A stretch of DNA of 64,000 bases from Byssothecium circinans (GCA_010015675.1 ML976995.1:613792-677791), one strand, 5' to 3'. Positions 32,480 through 46,454 are shown, counted from the first letter of the stretch. Notes: generated by a model from the sequence alone, not told the origin. Program-made: numbers and translations.

Positions 32480-34012
32480 GCCAAGCAAGCCATGCAACTG
32501 CACGACTGCTAGCAATTGCATCAGCAAGTCCTCTGTCCCGTCCAGACATACCCACCTATCGAATGCGAAGATGCTTTCGCTCTCTGAACGGTACATGGAG
32601 GTTCTTGGCGTTCTGCCGGATGCTGTTTGTCTCATCCTAATCTCGACTTCGATTAAAAATGCGTTCATATATACCCGTCGCTTTTGTTATATCCCTTTTT
32701 TCTTTGAACACAAAACCTCTTTCCCTCGCTTCTTCTTCTTCTATCAGGAGCATCAATCGGCTGGCTGGTGGGGGGAATAACCGGGAATCCAGGCAGTTGG
32801 GGGCAAATTGGGGAGGCAGACATTCATGACTGTTCTATTGGTTCTGAACTATTTTGGTGGCGTTTGTTTTACAACCTTTCCTCCCCACTTCTTTTTTGTA
32901 TGAGGGTCTGATAACTGGGTTACCTTTATAGTTTTTGGTTTTTCTTTTCTTAAATAAACGGCTGAGGAACTACTACCCCCTTTTTTATTCTCTCTCTTCT
33001 TGCTTACTTGCCGGATTGATTGCTTGCTTGTGCTCGAGAGACAACCCCCGTTCGCTTAGTCGACGATGACTTTCTTTCTTTCTTTCTTCTTGCTGCGGGC
33101 GGTGCTGGGAGGTTTTCTTTTTTTTCTTTTTCCGTGGCCTTTCTACTTGGTTCCTAAGTCGATCCTTGTGCTTAACATGTGTGCCTGTGCCTGTGCCTGT
33201 GTCTGCGCTGTCCTTTTGTGTTATATGCGGTATCGGTATCGGTATGGGTATAGCGAGCGGAGAAGGAGAAGGAGAAGAAGAGTGAGGAGCTAGAAAGTAG
33301 CTGGCTAAATGGGTGGGTTGGTGGGGTTTTACTTACACGGGGGGGGGTTGTAAAGGGAGAAAGAAAGAAAGATATTCCTACTCCTACTACAAGTACTTGT
33401 TTTATGAGGATTGTTATACCGTATTATACCATACCATACCGGATGAAACTGAACTAAACTAAACCAGAGCAGACCAGATTAGACCGTTTTGCGTTCTCTT
33501 TTTCGGGATCGGGATCTGAAGCTGGACCTGAATCTAGACCTGAAGCTGAACGTGAAGCTGATATCTCACTTTTTAGTGTCTTCGGTAGGCGGGCGGTGAT
33601 ATAGTAGGTTTCATAGGGTTTTTGTGTGTGGATAGATAGATAGGTGGATGGGTTGTTGTGATGGTCTTAGCGGGGTTAGAAGGCTGGGTTGTTGTGTACC
33701 TAAGGTCTAGGGTTCCGTGTGCGTATGCGCAAGTGCGTGTGGGATATTTTCAGAGGTGAGAATTATAACAGCAGTGTACAGATAGGCACGTTAAAGGCAT
33801 AAGGTATAAAAGGTAAGAAGTGAAGGTAAAAGGCAAGGTATCTATCCTACCTATCCATCCTTCTTTCACACACGCTCTGTAATGACATCGTACCTTTGTA
33901 TTTCATATTTCTATCATATCTTACTACCTCTTTCTCTAACTTAAAGGGTTCTTGAGGAAATACTCCCCTGGGGCTGGATAATGTGTTGGATTGGTGGGGT
34001 TTGTATCCTCTA

Positions 34013-34084
34013 GTTATATATATATATGTGTGTATGTGTGTGTATGTGTGTGTGTATGTGTGTGTGTATGTGTGTGTGCGTGTG
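34013..34084. repeat. TA/TG microsatellite
   Basis: A short TA run is followed by about 60 bases of TGTGTGTA-type repeats, ending in TGTGTGCGTG. This is simple-sequence DNA in a 3' intergenic region. Confidence 0.9.
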
Positions 34085-34536
34085 GAATAGAAGATGGGCG
34101 TTTATTAGTGTTGGTGTTAGTATTTATAGTTGAATTTAGATTTAGATTCAGGTTTATATTTAGATTTAGGTACTATATATATAAGTGTTAAAGTTAGCTT
34201 CCAGGTTATATCTGCTTTCTATCCCTTCTAAATTATCCTTTAACCTTTTCTATCCTCTTCTCTTCTTTTCTATAAAGCATATTAGTCTAAGTCGTAAGTT
34301 CCAAGAGCTCAGTTTGAAAATCGGTACTTGGTACCTGGTACTTTGGACTTATTAGGTAATCTGATTTTATCAAATGAACTATCTAACGTTTATGTAGTTA
34401 CTATGGTATATTGGAAAGTTATACGCGGCGGGTTAGATCTAAGATACCAAGTAAGCATCCATTTCCAGATGTAGTTCCACTCTCACATAATTACCAAAAG
34501 AGATATAATGGCGACTAATAGTGGACTGCCAAAAAA

Positions 34537-34676
34537 TAAGCTCGAGGAAAATAGCTCGAGTAGAATAGCCCGAGTAAAATTGCTCTGCACTGCAATCTTT
34601 AACCCCAGGGAGCGGGCGATAGTTCGAGCAAAATTGCTCGTGCACTGCAATCTCTAGCCCCAGGGAGCGGGTGGAT
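34537..34676. repeat. Diverged tandem and direct repeats with CTCGAG-like words
   Basis: A 14-bp unit of the form AG[C/T][T/C]CGAG[G/T/C]A[A/G]AAT occurs three times in a row from 34539 and again at 34621. A unit of about 50 bp containing GCACTGCAATCT and CCCCAGGGAGCGGG occurs twice (about 34571-34620 and 34625-34676), with a few differences. The origin is unknown. Confidence 0.75.
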
Positions 34677-35175
34677 GACTCATCGGAATCACGTGATGGG
34701 CATAAGGATTATAACTTATGAGTACTCGGGGTACGTGGTTTCTCTTTTAACTACTATTTTATCAGTGTCGTTTTGACGGATTCTTAGGGATTCTGCGTCC
34801 TTGGAATCTTCTTTATCTTGAGAGAAGGGTAAGGATATGGGAAAGGTGATTGAATCCAGAGACAGATGAAGTATTGGGGGGGTGGAGCGGAGAGAAGGGG
34901 ACGGGGGGCCTCTTTACTGCAGGTAAGTAGGATATGGACGGTAGGATAGATATAGGTAGGATGTTAGCCAAGTAGTAATAGACAAGTTTAAGTCTTAAGA
35001 GGAGAAGATATGGTTTCTATTAAACTGAACCAAGCGAACGTCCGTGAAAAGTTACATGATGCAAATGCAAGACCCAACCCAAGACCCAACGCCTAATTCC
35101 TTTTCCACAAAACACCATGAAGCCAAACAAAATGCAACCTTGCCCCTCAGACTACCTCACCCCATGTTTCCCCCC

Positions 35176-38100
35176 TCACAGCCTCCCATCAATAAGGTAC
35201 TCCGCATACTCAACCTCATTCAAATGACTCCGCGGCCGAACACTGCTCCTCGAACTCCCCGTATAACTCCCCCCACCAACAACACTCTGCCTCAACATCG
35301 CACTCCTCCTTGCATCCATCTTCGGCACCGCGTAACCCGCCCCATCCGCATTGCCGTTGACGTTAGCAGGGACGTGCTTGAACCCGCCTACATGCCCGTA
35401 CCCATATCCGTACTGCACGGGCCGCTTCCCCATCGGGACTGCAGAGTTAGACAACAATGGTAAGCCTGAAACTGAGGAAGAGGTGGGGCCTTGTGTGCGG
35501 GGAGAGGCGTGGTTGTAGGTACGGGGAGGGCGCTGGATGGGGTGGCTTGTTGGCGGGATGGGATGTGTAGCGCTTGTTGGGGAGGGCGATGATGGAGCCA
35601 TGAAATATGATTCTTCGAACGCTCTGTCGTGGCTTTGGGTTTTAGAGTGCACGTAGTAATGCACCGAGGAATCCGGTGTCTGCGGCCCCCAGTCACTGAT
35701 CCTTGCATTTGTGTAGATACCATGGGATGGCCCGGCGGGGGGATCAATGTACACTGATGAGAACGACGTAGCGGTTGAGATGTGGCGCGCGAGCGGTGGA
35801 CGCGGATGCTGCATTTTCTCCAACTGCGGATCGAGTATGTTGCTGGAAGCAGTATCCGTGGTATACTGTCGTAAGGCGGACAGTACACGTCCTGGGTGTC
35901 TGGGTAGCGGTGTACGCTTATCAAGTCCAAGCATCTCGTAACAAGCCTTGCCGATCCAGAGCATCTGTTCATGCTCACGTAGGTATCGTTCCCCACCGAA
36001 GGATTTCTGGACAATGGAGCGCGCCATCATTCCTAGTTTTCGGCGTTGTTCAGTCTTTTCGTACATCCGACGCGTGATGATTTCGACGTCGCGGGGTGTG
36101 GGCTTGTGAGGAAGAACGGGAGCTGGTTTGTCTGGCGGGTCCTCGGCGTATTGTGTCCATTCATCTAGCATAGCAAGGAGATTGATTTGGGCGCGCGCGA
36201 GACCATAGGCGTCATTTGGTGCGACGACTTCGCTGTAGCGCTTTCCGTCGTCGGGGTCAGTGAGGACGCGGAGGGAGGCACCGACATCGGTACAGACGAC
36301 TGGTGCTCCCGTCAAAGCAGCTTCGCCAAGCGCGAGAGGGAGACCTTCGGAGACGGAAGAGTTGAGGAAGAGCCAGGTGTTCGCAAGCACCATGGCCGGA
36401 TCGGCAGTGCCTTTGAGAGCGACGCTCTGGCCGAGACCTTTGCAAGCAAGGATTTCTTGACATTCGGATGAGTAGACGGGAGCTTTGTTGAGAGCGCCGT
36501 AGATGTCGAGCTTGTAATCCTTGAAGCCCCATTCGTTCGAAATGATGTCGGCGGCGAGAAGTGCGGTTTTGATGTCTTTGGCGAACCAGACGTGTGATAA
36601 CATGGTGACGGTGGGTTGCTTGGTTTTGATCTCAGTGACGGGAGAAAACTTTTGCATATCAGTGATACCATTAACGATAGGGTCGACTTTGCGCTTGAAG
36701 ACATTGCGATGGGTGAGTTGGCCCTTGGAGCTGCCGATTTCGACTTCCCATCCGGGGTTAAAGAAATCTGGCAAGGGTAGTTAGTACGGCGACTAGACAT
36801 GGCGTTGAAGATTGCTTACCTGCACATGGAAGGATCTGATCGGCGTGATGTAGAATGAGACAAGACGTCAATTTCATCAATCCAAGAAGTGAATTCCGGA
36901 TGAATGGTGGGAGCGTGCACATTGCCGAAGAGAGGTAAAGGTTCGTCTCTCTCCATGAGATGGCGTGATCCCAAATCTGAAGCGTGCAGTTGCGCTTGAT
37001 CTTGCATACTATACCGTAAGAGGCGGAAACACTATGATGCGACGCCTGGAAAACGTTTGGAATCTTCTCAGGAATAGGGATGGAAAAGATAAAGAGATCT
37101 GAGGAAGTTAGCGGTGGTTGCAAAAGTTAGGAGAGGCGAACACACATCGAAACCACAACTCTAAAGCAGTGTCAAGATGCCCCAGCGTCGGTAACTCGGT
37201 ACGAAACCACTCTGATGGCGGCTGCGCATTTGGCATATCATCTGCGAGCCACAACTTGCTCCATGTATCCTTCACAATATCACTCGTCCAAACCTCCTTC
37301 CAATGCCTCGTGTCCTGAAAGTAAGTATTCAAATTGACCAGCGCGCGAGTTGCTTGCTTGACATCGGCCTCAGTCATATCGATGGCTCTCGCTCCGCGAA
37401 CAAGCGCAGTCAAGGTCGGAATGAAATTCATCTTGATGTCTTTGATCGTAGCTTCTTTGACAAGGTGATCGACTTCGCTGTCAAGCTTGTTGGTGAACAT
37501 GCCGTGGGATGGATGCATGAAGTCGAGACCCCAAAGCGGGATGATCTTGAGCGACTCCACGTTCTCTTCAGTCTGATGCTTTGGGAGACCGAAGTCGTTG
37601 GCTGATTCGACAACCATGTGCCATTTGATGGTGCGAAGATTGTTGATGAGATCACGACGACATGCTGACACACCACCACCTTCGTTCGGCCAAGTACCGG
37701 TGTCGACGGCAATGACGTGGAGGGTCTTGTCAGTGTCACGCTGTAGGGTTTTGGTTCGCGTGAAGATGACTGCATCACCGCCTTGACCGAAGCTAAAGAG
37801 ATCACTCATGCGAATGGCAAGAGGCGTCCAGGCACTGATATCGCTGGTGAGGTCAGAGCTAGCCATTATGGCGTCCGCATGCAAAGCCAAGTAGTCTTCA
37901 GCTCTCAGTAGACTTCCACGATCGCGTCGACGCCAATACGGACGTAAAAGGGCTTCTTTGCGAATGAGCTCTTCGTCGACGAACCGGACAACCACTCCAT
38001 CAAGGTCAAGGCGCTTTTTCCATGCTTTCCATAATTGGGAACGGGCACGTGAAGTTGAGATCTCCTGTCGCTTGATGTTCGTTCGAAAGCAGCGGCTGAC

Positions 38101-41100
38101 GAAGCTGGAGGTCGGAGCGTTGAAACCGAGCAGTGGGTTCTCGTCCTGGAAATTGCTGCGCGAAGGCTTCTTCAAGACACCGAGCCAATCGTGGCGGATC
38201 ATGTCTGGAGTGTCGACAGTGTCCCCATTGAGCTTTGTAGATATCACTGGGTGAAATTTGTGGTCGTAGAGCCAAGAGCACTCGTACACATCTGCTCCCT
38301 GGACGAAGGTCGCCTCGTGAACGCGAGGTGTCGGAATCCACCGCTCCATCTTCTCCGCATGGCGAACAGGAGGAGCGCACCAGCTGACGTTGACCGACAT
38401 ATGTGGCAGCACAAATTCGGCTCGTAGAAGCTCGTCGTCGTACTTGGCGTTCTTGCGGTAGTGGTATTTGAAGCGCACCAAGTTGCCATCTTGGAGGTAG
38501 CTACCAGACTCGATGTGACCTTTGTAGTTGTACAAAACTTTCGCCCCCTCGCCAGCAACACAGGTCCTGCTTTGTGCAAGCTTCGGGTTCTGAAATTTGG
38601 TAATCTTGCCCAATCGTGACGTCCTCTTCGCTGGGTAATCGTACACAAATTCGTTGGTGACATTGCTGTTTTTGTATTCTTTGCGGGAAAGGAGGTGCAT
38701 TTCGCGATTGTACTCAGAGACTCGAGTGTGACCCCAGGCAGGTTCTTGTTTCAAAATACCGTTGTAAAAGACCAGTTTGAACCCACCTTTCCCAATGCGA
38801 TGCACGAAAGCGGTCTCGGTCTCGCCATAGCTACGAATGATGAGCCGGTCTTTCTTTTGAGAGACCAAACTACCCTTGACTGTGGAAGCCAGCCCGGCGA
38901 TGTCTTTGCGATTGTGATAGAGGAAGAAGGGTAGAGCGCGAGACATCGCAGCGTGGCTGTAGATCCACAGTCCGGTGAGAATGAAGGACACCGGCGCAGC
39001 TAGGAAGCGCGGGGTTCTTCCTAGAGCACATTTCAGCTCTCGCTGATACTCAAGATCGGCCATACATGCGAGTACGAAGAACTTGATCCATTGCCCGGCG
39101 GTATGATAAGCATAGACAAACGGAATGATGACTTTCTTTACGAAGTCACCAACGACGGAGCTGGCTGAGCGATTGAGGACAGGATGATGAGCTTCCTGGA
39201 TGTCGGCAGTGATTTGTCGATAGTCCTTCTCGCTAAGCTCTCGACCGCCGCGACTCTTGAAGTAGTTATATTTGTTGACGGCCAAGTAAGCGCCGAGGTC
39301 GTGCCGTGCGATCCTTGTGAGGATGGTACACGCATCTTCTGCTACGACGTTCGAGTTGATCCACGCAATTTCCGTGTTCGTATAAGGGCCGCGGGCACCT
39401 AAGCATCTTCTGAGGAACATGCGGCGAACATCAAGAGGGAGGTTGTCCCAGTCTTTGTCACAATCGTAACCGAGGCAGAGATATCGTAGCAGCTCTTTGC
39501 GACACTGAGTCTCGAAGGCGAGAGCTTGAGGACCGGTAGTCTTCGATGGCATGGAGCGCTTACTGCACTCGGAGATGTCGTACGGATCATTAGTGATTGG
39601 ACGGCATGCAAGTACAGACTCGATGATATCTGCCTGGTGATGAGGCATGCCAAACATGGTTTCAGAGCAGGCATGGAGCAATGTCTCTGCGATGGACCGT
39701 GAATTACTGCTAATGTTCACTTGAGATGACATGGAGCCTTTGGAGTCCGAAGCGATATAGAGCGTCAGGTGGCCATCTGAGTAGTGTGATATGGCTCTCA
39801 GTTTGCTACTAGCATCCGTTACGGCTTGCATTGGCACGATGAAGACTTTGATGAGGCCATTTTGCCATGCTAGGACAATCCTTTGGACGAGGAAGGGAAG
39901 AGCTGGGAAAGCCTGTAGCACAAGCCTCGAGAGCGACTCGTGAGTGCACGAGAGCAATATTGCCGTGATTTGATCTCCAGGGTGGCCAAATGGTAATACC
40001 CGGAAACGGTTCTCTTTCGGCTCTGATCGCAGCTTCTCGATGAAGGCTTGAAGCTCACTTTGGCTCCATTCTGCCTCAGCTCCCGTGCCGTTGTAAGCAT
40101 GAAACTTCTCACCAGTTGACCAGTGAATGTGGTACCGCGAAGGAAGGCCTCGAATATGCATGGAATCAGTGGAGTCGTTGGGCATCTTGGGGCGCTTGAA
40201 GCCTTCCATCTTCTCGGAAATCCACATACGAATGTCGAAAGCCTCAGGCAACCCGAGCTTCGCCGTATGAAAAGAGAGAACAGCGGCAGTCCAAGTGCTG
40301 ACTGCCAACGCAATGACGTTGTCATATCGAAAGTTCGGTTGCACCTTCTTGAGCACATTCCCAAGCACGAAACCCATAACGACGGCCACCAGAAGTGGCA
40401 TAAGTGCATGGGGGCCGGAAAAGATCTTGTTGTACTGATAGAGAAGCAACCCGCTGTAGGCTCCAACGTAAGCGAGAAACATGATCATGCCGTCAGCTGT
40501 GCCGTTGAAAATCCATACTAGTGCAGTACTGAGCGATAATGACCACACATGAACTCCGACGAAGCGCCAGAGCGTAGTCCAGTACATGTGCCTTCGAGCT
40601 TTCTGGTCGTTGGCCTTCGCCTTTCTTATGTGAGCGATGTTCTCAATCGAGACTGGTGCCATCTGCTCAGACAGTTGATGAAGATGTTGGGCTTTGTAGT
40701 CGAGAAGAACAGCGCCAATGAGATAGTAGGCCAAGCCAAAGCCAACAGACAGTCGTAGCGTCTTGTTGAACTGCTCCAGCGCCGCCTCGGTCAATACAAC
40801 CCCAGAGTGAAAGGAGCTTGAATGAATGGACAAGCCGACCAGATGTCCACCATGCACAATGTCAAGCCATCGATCCATGAGTGCCACGAGGAAGTACAGA
40901 ATCCCGCATCCAATCTCGTCACCGGCGTTCCGCCAATGTATGAAAGAGTTATGGAGTCGAATCCCCTTCTGTGATTGCTGCATGCTTTCGAGAGCGACTT
41001 GAGTCTCTAGATTCCAGGTGGAACTGTACGGAATCGGGCGTTTTGTATCTGTGATTCGACAATACCAATCCAGCAGGAAGACAGTTGAGTCCCAGCATGA

Positions 41101-44100
41101 CGATAGCTGCTTGACGAAAGCATCAGTGGTGGGCTTCTTCCAAATATGCCGATTCCTCTCTTTCATCACAGCGTCATAGAGCTCCTTGCGGCAAAGTGTG
41201 AGAATGGCTGGTTCGCTGAGGCCGTAAAACAACTCCTCCTCGGGAGCCAACCCTGCAGATAGTGCGATGGACGAAGATGGAGCCATAGATATTCTTGGAT
41301 CTTTGCTTAAACGCTTGGCTATACGAATGTTAGTTACGAAGGCCATCTACGTACACAACATGTGTTAATTCTTACCTTCTGCACTAGAACCGGCCGACGG
41401 CTCTTTTCTTGAGCTGACTTGGATGTACCAATCTTTGACATCTTTGTCATTGAGCGTCTTGATGTTGTGGTACCAAGTCACCCATTGCGTGGCTACGCGT
41501 CGTGTCCCTAAAATCAACAGAGTCACGAAGAAAAATAAAATACACGGATAGATGACAATATCGTATCCATAGAGGGGATCCACGCAAGTCGTAAGGATAG
41601 GAGAAATGATGAGGGTAGGGACGACGGCGATGATGACTTTTCGGCCATTGAGGAACGAAGATCCCGGGATCTGGTAGGTGGAGAGGACTGCGAGCACTGA
41701 CAGATACGAGGTCAGTCCAAGGAGGTAAAAGAAGTAGATCGCACCCAGCTTTGCTTCCTTGACAGCTGCAATAACGATAAAACCGACAAGACTGGCAGCG
41801 GTCGTGAAAGCGAGACCACCAATCAGCCTAGTGAGTACGAACATGTTCGCGGCGGAGAACGCCATGGATACCAGGTAATAGGTACCACCAATTGAGATCC
41901 AGGTTCCAATGGCTCCAGAGAGCAGCAGTGAGGTCATCAGTGCCAATGTTGCATACTTTTGCTCATCGTCGCTCATGTTGACACTAAGGTAGAGGCCATG
42001 ACCAGTTGTAGATAGGAGCAAGATATCTGATACCGTCAGTGCATTGCTGGAAAAACGAAATGTACATCGACTTACCGACCAGTGCTGGTATCGCGAACAC
42101 ACTGAGAAACGTGAAGCGTCTGTACCCGGGCATCACTGAGGTCTTTTGGTCTGGATCAATGTCTGTCTGTGCAGCGGCGTAAGCGGAGGCAAATGCGGGT
42201 GCATTGAAGATCCACATCGGAGGCTGATGATCCGACTCGTTATAGTAATCCCGATGCTTCTTCGAAAGGAGCACACCGATATCACTTGGCCTGATGTCAA
42301 AGTATGCTTCGCAGCGAGATCCCAAGGCAAACAATTCGGCAAATGCAGCACTCTGGTCAGAGTACTGATTGAAAAGCGGGTTGCGATCGGAGACCTCGAT
42401 GTAGACTTCTTCGAACCCTGCTTTCCGAGCCGCGCAGAAAATGCAGAAGAGCACAAAATCCGACACAGAATCGATGCTCTCTCTGCTTGTGAGCTTCTCA
42501 ATTGCCGCAGTGATTGAGTCCAGGCTCTGATGGTCGCGCCACCAAAGCATGTTGCGGAAGTTGCAGTCAATCTGCCTAAAAAGTGCCAAAGCTTCTCGAC
42601 GCTCTAACGTTGGAAGGTGACAAAGGCGGTACCACCTGATACGAGAATTGACCAATTCTTCGTCCGAGATGGCACCACTGACGTAGTCCATGTTGGCTTG
42701 CTTCTTCAATTGGCGATACGTTGGCACGTCGATCAAAAGTTCTTCACACTGCGAGCGGATCGAAGTGATCAACGGACATGCCTCGTCCCATTCGGAGTGC
42801 TGTATATGTTGCAGGTATAGAACTAGATCGGCGGAGGATAGTAAATCAAGGTCTTGCTCCATTCGCGAAGGGAGTCGAGCCAGCGTATCCGACTCACTCA
42901 GATGTTCACTTAGACCGTACTCTAGTAGAAAGCATTGGTATCGTGTGAACCCGGATTTGCTCAGGAAGGTGTGGAGTAGGGCTGCTGGGACATCTTGAAC
43001 TGATTTCGACATGTAGATGATGAGGGAAGAGGTTCTCCGGTCGACTTCCCAAACAGTCCAGAACTGGCTTCCGCTTGGAGTGTGAAATCCGGAATCAATT
43101 CCTGTGTAAACGCGCACTTGGTGATACTCATCGACTTCATCCTTGGTGGACACCAGTGCCTCTGTGAACGTCGAAATTGCGGAGCGTGATGTCAGGATGC
43201 TGTCAAAAAGATACCACGACGAATCTTTATAGTCACTCAAGGCTGTCGCGATTGTGCGAAGCTGCGTCGCAGGGACCTGACTGAGCAGATTCAGGTTCCG
43301 TAGTCGCTGTTGTGATCGCAGAACATGTTCAAAATCTTCCTTCGATACATTGAAGCCAATAGGGAAGCAGCCGAACGATCCATAGAAGTTTCCATCGAAG
43401 GAGCAGGATAGCGGATTTGACACGTTCTTTTCGACAGCCGCACTCCAGCTAAGACCTGACGACACTGGGGACAATGGCTCGAGAGGCACAAGGGCACCGT
43501 TCTCATCAATCTCCGGATATTGAACTGTAAGTGTGGAGCCGCTCGAATGCTCATCGGATTCTGATTCAGAGTCATCTAAGCCGGATATAGTGTTTTCGAG
43601 AAGCGGAAAAACTCGCTGCAGCGGAAGGTAGTCATCGACGATGCTGGAGAATTCGGGTGAAAGCTGCTGATATGTTAATCAGAACCTGTAGGCTTAGCAT
43701 TCGGACTTACGACGCGCGTTGTGCGGAACTTCTCATGGACATTCATGACCCTCCGGCCCTTGAGCCATTGAAAAGCCGCCAACGGCTCTTCACATGAGCG
43801 CACCTCTGATATATCGGTCAAGGCACCCTGGCGCGCAAAGTAAGGTATCGCGCCGTGGTAACTACACCACATGTGTGCTCTCCGTGTCACCGCGTGCGAG
43901 AGGTCGGCGTCATCTGTGATGGTGTCCCACATCATTGTGATGAAAGGTCGCAGACAAGCTTGCGATACGAAAGCTTTTGTAGTAGTCTTCATCTTGTCCA
44001 TAGCGAAAAAGTCCCTTCGCTCCCCATTCTGCACAATTGTTCCATTTCTGACAACGACACCAGCGAACAACTTCCAGTTGAGCTTCCTCACGTCTTCCAA

Positions 44101-44828
44101 ATAGTCGGGAGGGCCAATTTCCAGAAACACACCTAGGCCATGAGCTGCGAAGAGTTTGGCGAGCCCATTGAGTAACGGCGTGCACAGTCGTTCTCGCCAT
44201 CCGGAAATAAGAACTCCGGTGCAGTACCTGCGCTGGTCCGGTTTCCGCAACGATTCCTGTAGGATGTTGGACATTATGTAAACCACCCGGTACATATCAA
44301 GCTCATTTTCAGTGGCCATGAATGGCACCAATTGCAGCAGATCCAGTCGTGCAATGATATGCGGTCCGAGAGTGACACTTTGGTCGTCAACCGCCTCCAG
44401 GACACCTAGCTTGCGATAGTCCAGTATCACTATATCCCATCCTGAGAGCGTCTGCCCCTCTTCTTTTGTCATGGGAATATTCAATGGGCCGAGATATACG
44501 CCAAACGATGCTGGCTTTTCGGGAAGTGGCTGTCGAGGTCGGACGCAATGTGCGCTGCGGGATAGGACGTAGAGGAACTCCTGAACGGAACGAGGCAAAC
44601 GATCTTCATCGCTGTCCCTCTGTGCAACTTGTCAGCTTTTGGAGATATGGGCTGGTATGGGGAGGTTCGTACTTTGAACCACCTGCGCAGTGACTTAAGA
44701 GATGTCCACAAAATTGTGAGTATGCCTATCGCTGCACTCGCACAGATGATGGCCACAAGTGTGTATTCCCACCAGTGCTGAGGCAGGGTCCCCGAATCAA
44801 AGGCAGTGATGCCCGTGATGTTGGCCAT
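35176..44828 (-). CDS. gtb3: Giant membrane GT4 glycosyltransferase, galactosaminogalactan synthase (Gtb3-like)
   Basis: Seven exons, 44828..44673, 44619..43711, 43666..42076, 42026..41376, 41318..37146, 37098..36820 and 36767..35176, join in phase to 3116 aa. Order: an N-terminal membrane segment (residues 19-44); a soluble region to about 860 that opens with a glycoside-hydrolase-like barrel (GVYLGPLNIP, GVLISGWRERL, GVFLEIGPPDYL); membrane segments at about 870-1070, 1230-1440 and 1820-1900; a DUF3492/PelF-like part (VIAVDTGTWPNEGGGVSACRRDLI, near 2300-2330); and a GT4 domain with the EGLPLALGE (E-x7-E) motif near 2721. The last 250 residues are Pro/Ser-rich. In A. fumigatus this protein is proposed to polymerise and extrude GAG from UDP-Gal and UDP-GalNAc. 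It is divergent from the agd3-like gene. The hydrolase-like label for the N-terminal region is an inference. Confidence 0.9.
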
Positions 44829-46454
44829 GTCTCCCAGAGTGACACAGACGAGTGTGAGGGTGCTGTTGACAAGACACAGGCCACGGGAATATCGGACTAG
44901 GAAACCGAAACCGGAACGTCGGGGGCACTGCTATAGCACGAGGGCTATTAACGAGAGCCAAATATTGAAACGAGAGATAGGACAAAGATGGGCTGTTTCA
45001 TGCTGAATAGCCTCTGATAGCTCGAGCGCCACTGGAGTCTGAAAGGAAGAGGGAAAGATAATTTCTACTATAAGGAAACGGTATCTCTACGGCAGCTAAA
45101 TGCCGGCACACGTTTACCTGGCCAAAATGGGGGGCTATGTATAAGACAGTCATGCGTCGCGCTGTTCCTTCATCCTCGAGCACTGGTAGCGCAAATAGCA
45201 CAACTTGCAGTGTGGAGTCTACTACCGAAGGACAGGGAGCAGCAGCAAGAGAAACATCGGCGTCCTTCGAGAAGGCTGCAAATCAGTTCTTGGCCTGCCA
45301 GAAGAGGTAGGGAGACGCGATCATGGTGAGTGTATAGCGCGTCGCAGGCCTTTCGACCGGGCACTGGCAGACCACTCCCTAGAGGAGCCTCGGACGGCCA
45401 AGTGATGTGCGGCGGGCGGCTGCAATCTATCGCCGACAATACATACATACTGTGGGGCAGTGTCATAGTGGTGAAAGACGAGGTGAGGTCGGGTGAGAGA
45501 CATGGCCGTGAGTGGTGGAAGGGACGACGTCGGAGAGAGGCTGAAGGTTGACAGGGGCTCGGTAGCGCATGGCCCGTGCGCAGCGCCGTTTTAGACGGCT
45601 GTCCCGTCTTTTAGCCTAACCTCTTCCACATCAATCTTTCATATCGTCTTCATCAATCCCGGCCTCCCCCACAGCATCTTTGCCGTATGCTGCATTGTAC
45701 AGCAAGCCGGATCCAAATGAAGCCTGGCGTGGTAGATGACGCCTGCAATTTGCCAAAACACGAGCTTGCGTGGAAGCTGCCTCGCCCACTCCAGCCGGCG
45801 TAGGGACGCGTCGGCCTCAATATGTCCCACCAGCTCGGTTCATCTTCTTGGACAGGAAGGCAGTTGTTATGATGGTCGCGGCGTGCCTGAGCGGCCACCA
45901 TCTCGCAGACTCAGCACATGGTCCACCATCCAGAGGGACTCAACCCGTGCGAGGAGGCTCTAGATGTCTACTCGTAAGTAGACCGGCAGCCCTTTCTAGA
46001 TGCTAGACTCGATAGCCACATCTCTTCTCTAGATTGGTACTCCAAGTGGCCACACGTGGCGTAGAATCTTCCCCTCCCCTTGTTCGCTCATCAGATACGG
46101 GCCCGCCAAGAACCCTGTTCACCATTTTGCCCACTGTTACCTGAGGCTTACTGCACAGCAACCTCACAAACGAGTGCAGCTTCTATGTTACAGCGTACAC
46201 TGCCAACTGCATATGGTCCTTTGTCTAGCCGCGTCATGCTCTCGACCCGATACTGTTTTTGGCGCCTCTTCACGTATTCTGAGCGTCGAAATCGATAGTC
46301 TTCTTCGGATTCATATCCTCTGTCTGGGTTCATACTTAGCCATTACCCAATATTTCACGTGGCGTTTCTGCCGAGGCCAGCCCTATTAAAACCTTCTAGG
46401 TCCCCATTATTTTTCTGCCCTCACGTTGTTGCCACCCAACTTTGTCGATACACA
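44829..46454. promoter_or_regulatory. Divergent promoter region between gtb3-like and agd3-like genes
   Basis: These 1.6 kb separate two divergent GAG genes and should hold both promoters. A CTATTAAAACC stretch about 70 bp before the agd3-like start could act as an AT-rich core element. No RNA gene or convincing coding frame is seen. Confidence 0.55.

Larger units (their letters stand above)
32480..35175. other. Convergent 3' region with microsatellites and short repeats
   Basis: This 2.7-kb gap lies between the 3' ends of the SomA-like gene and the gtb3-like gene. It is rich in simple repeats: TGTGCC repeats near 33180-33203, GGTATC words near 33228-33250, ATAGATAG near 33630, and TA/TG tracts at 34013-34084. 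A diverged duplication lies at 34537-34676. No coding region is supported. Confidence 0.6.

Noticed and set aside
46359..46454. N-terminal extension of the agd3-like protein
   Set aside because: The upstream in-frame codon is GTG and the extension would bury the signal peptide; the ATG at 46455 fits better.
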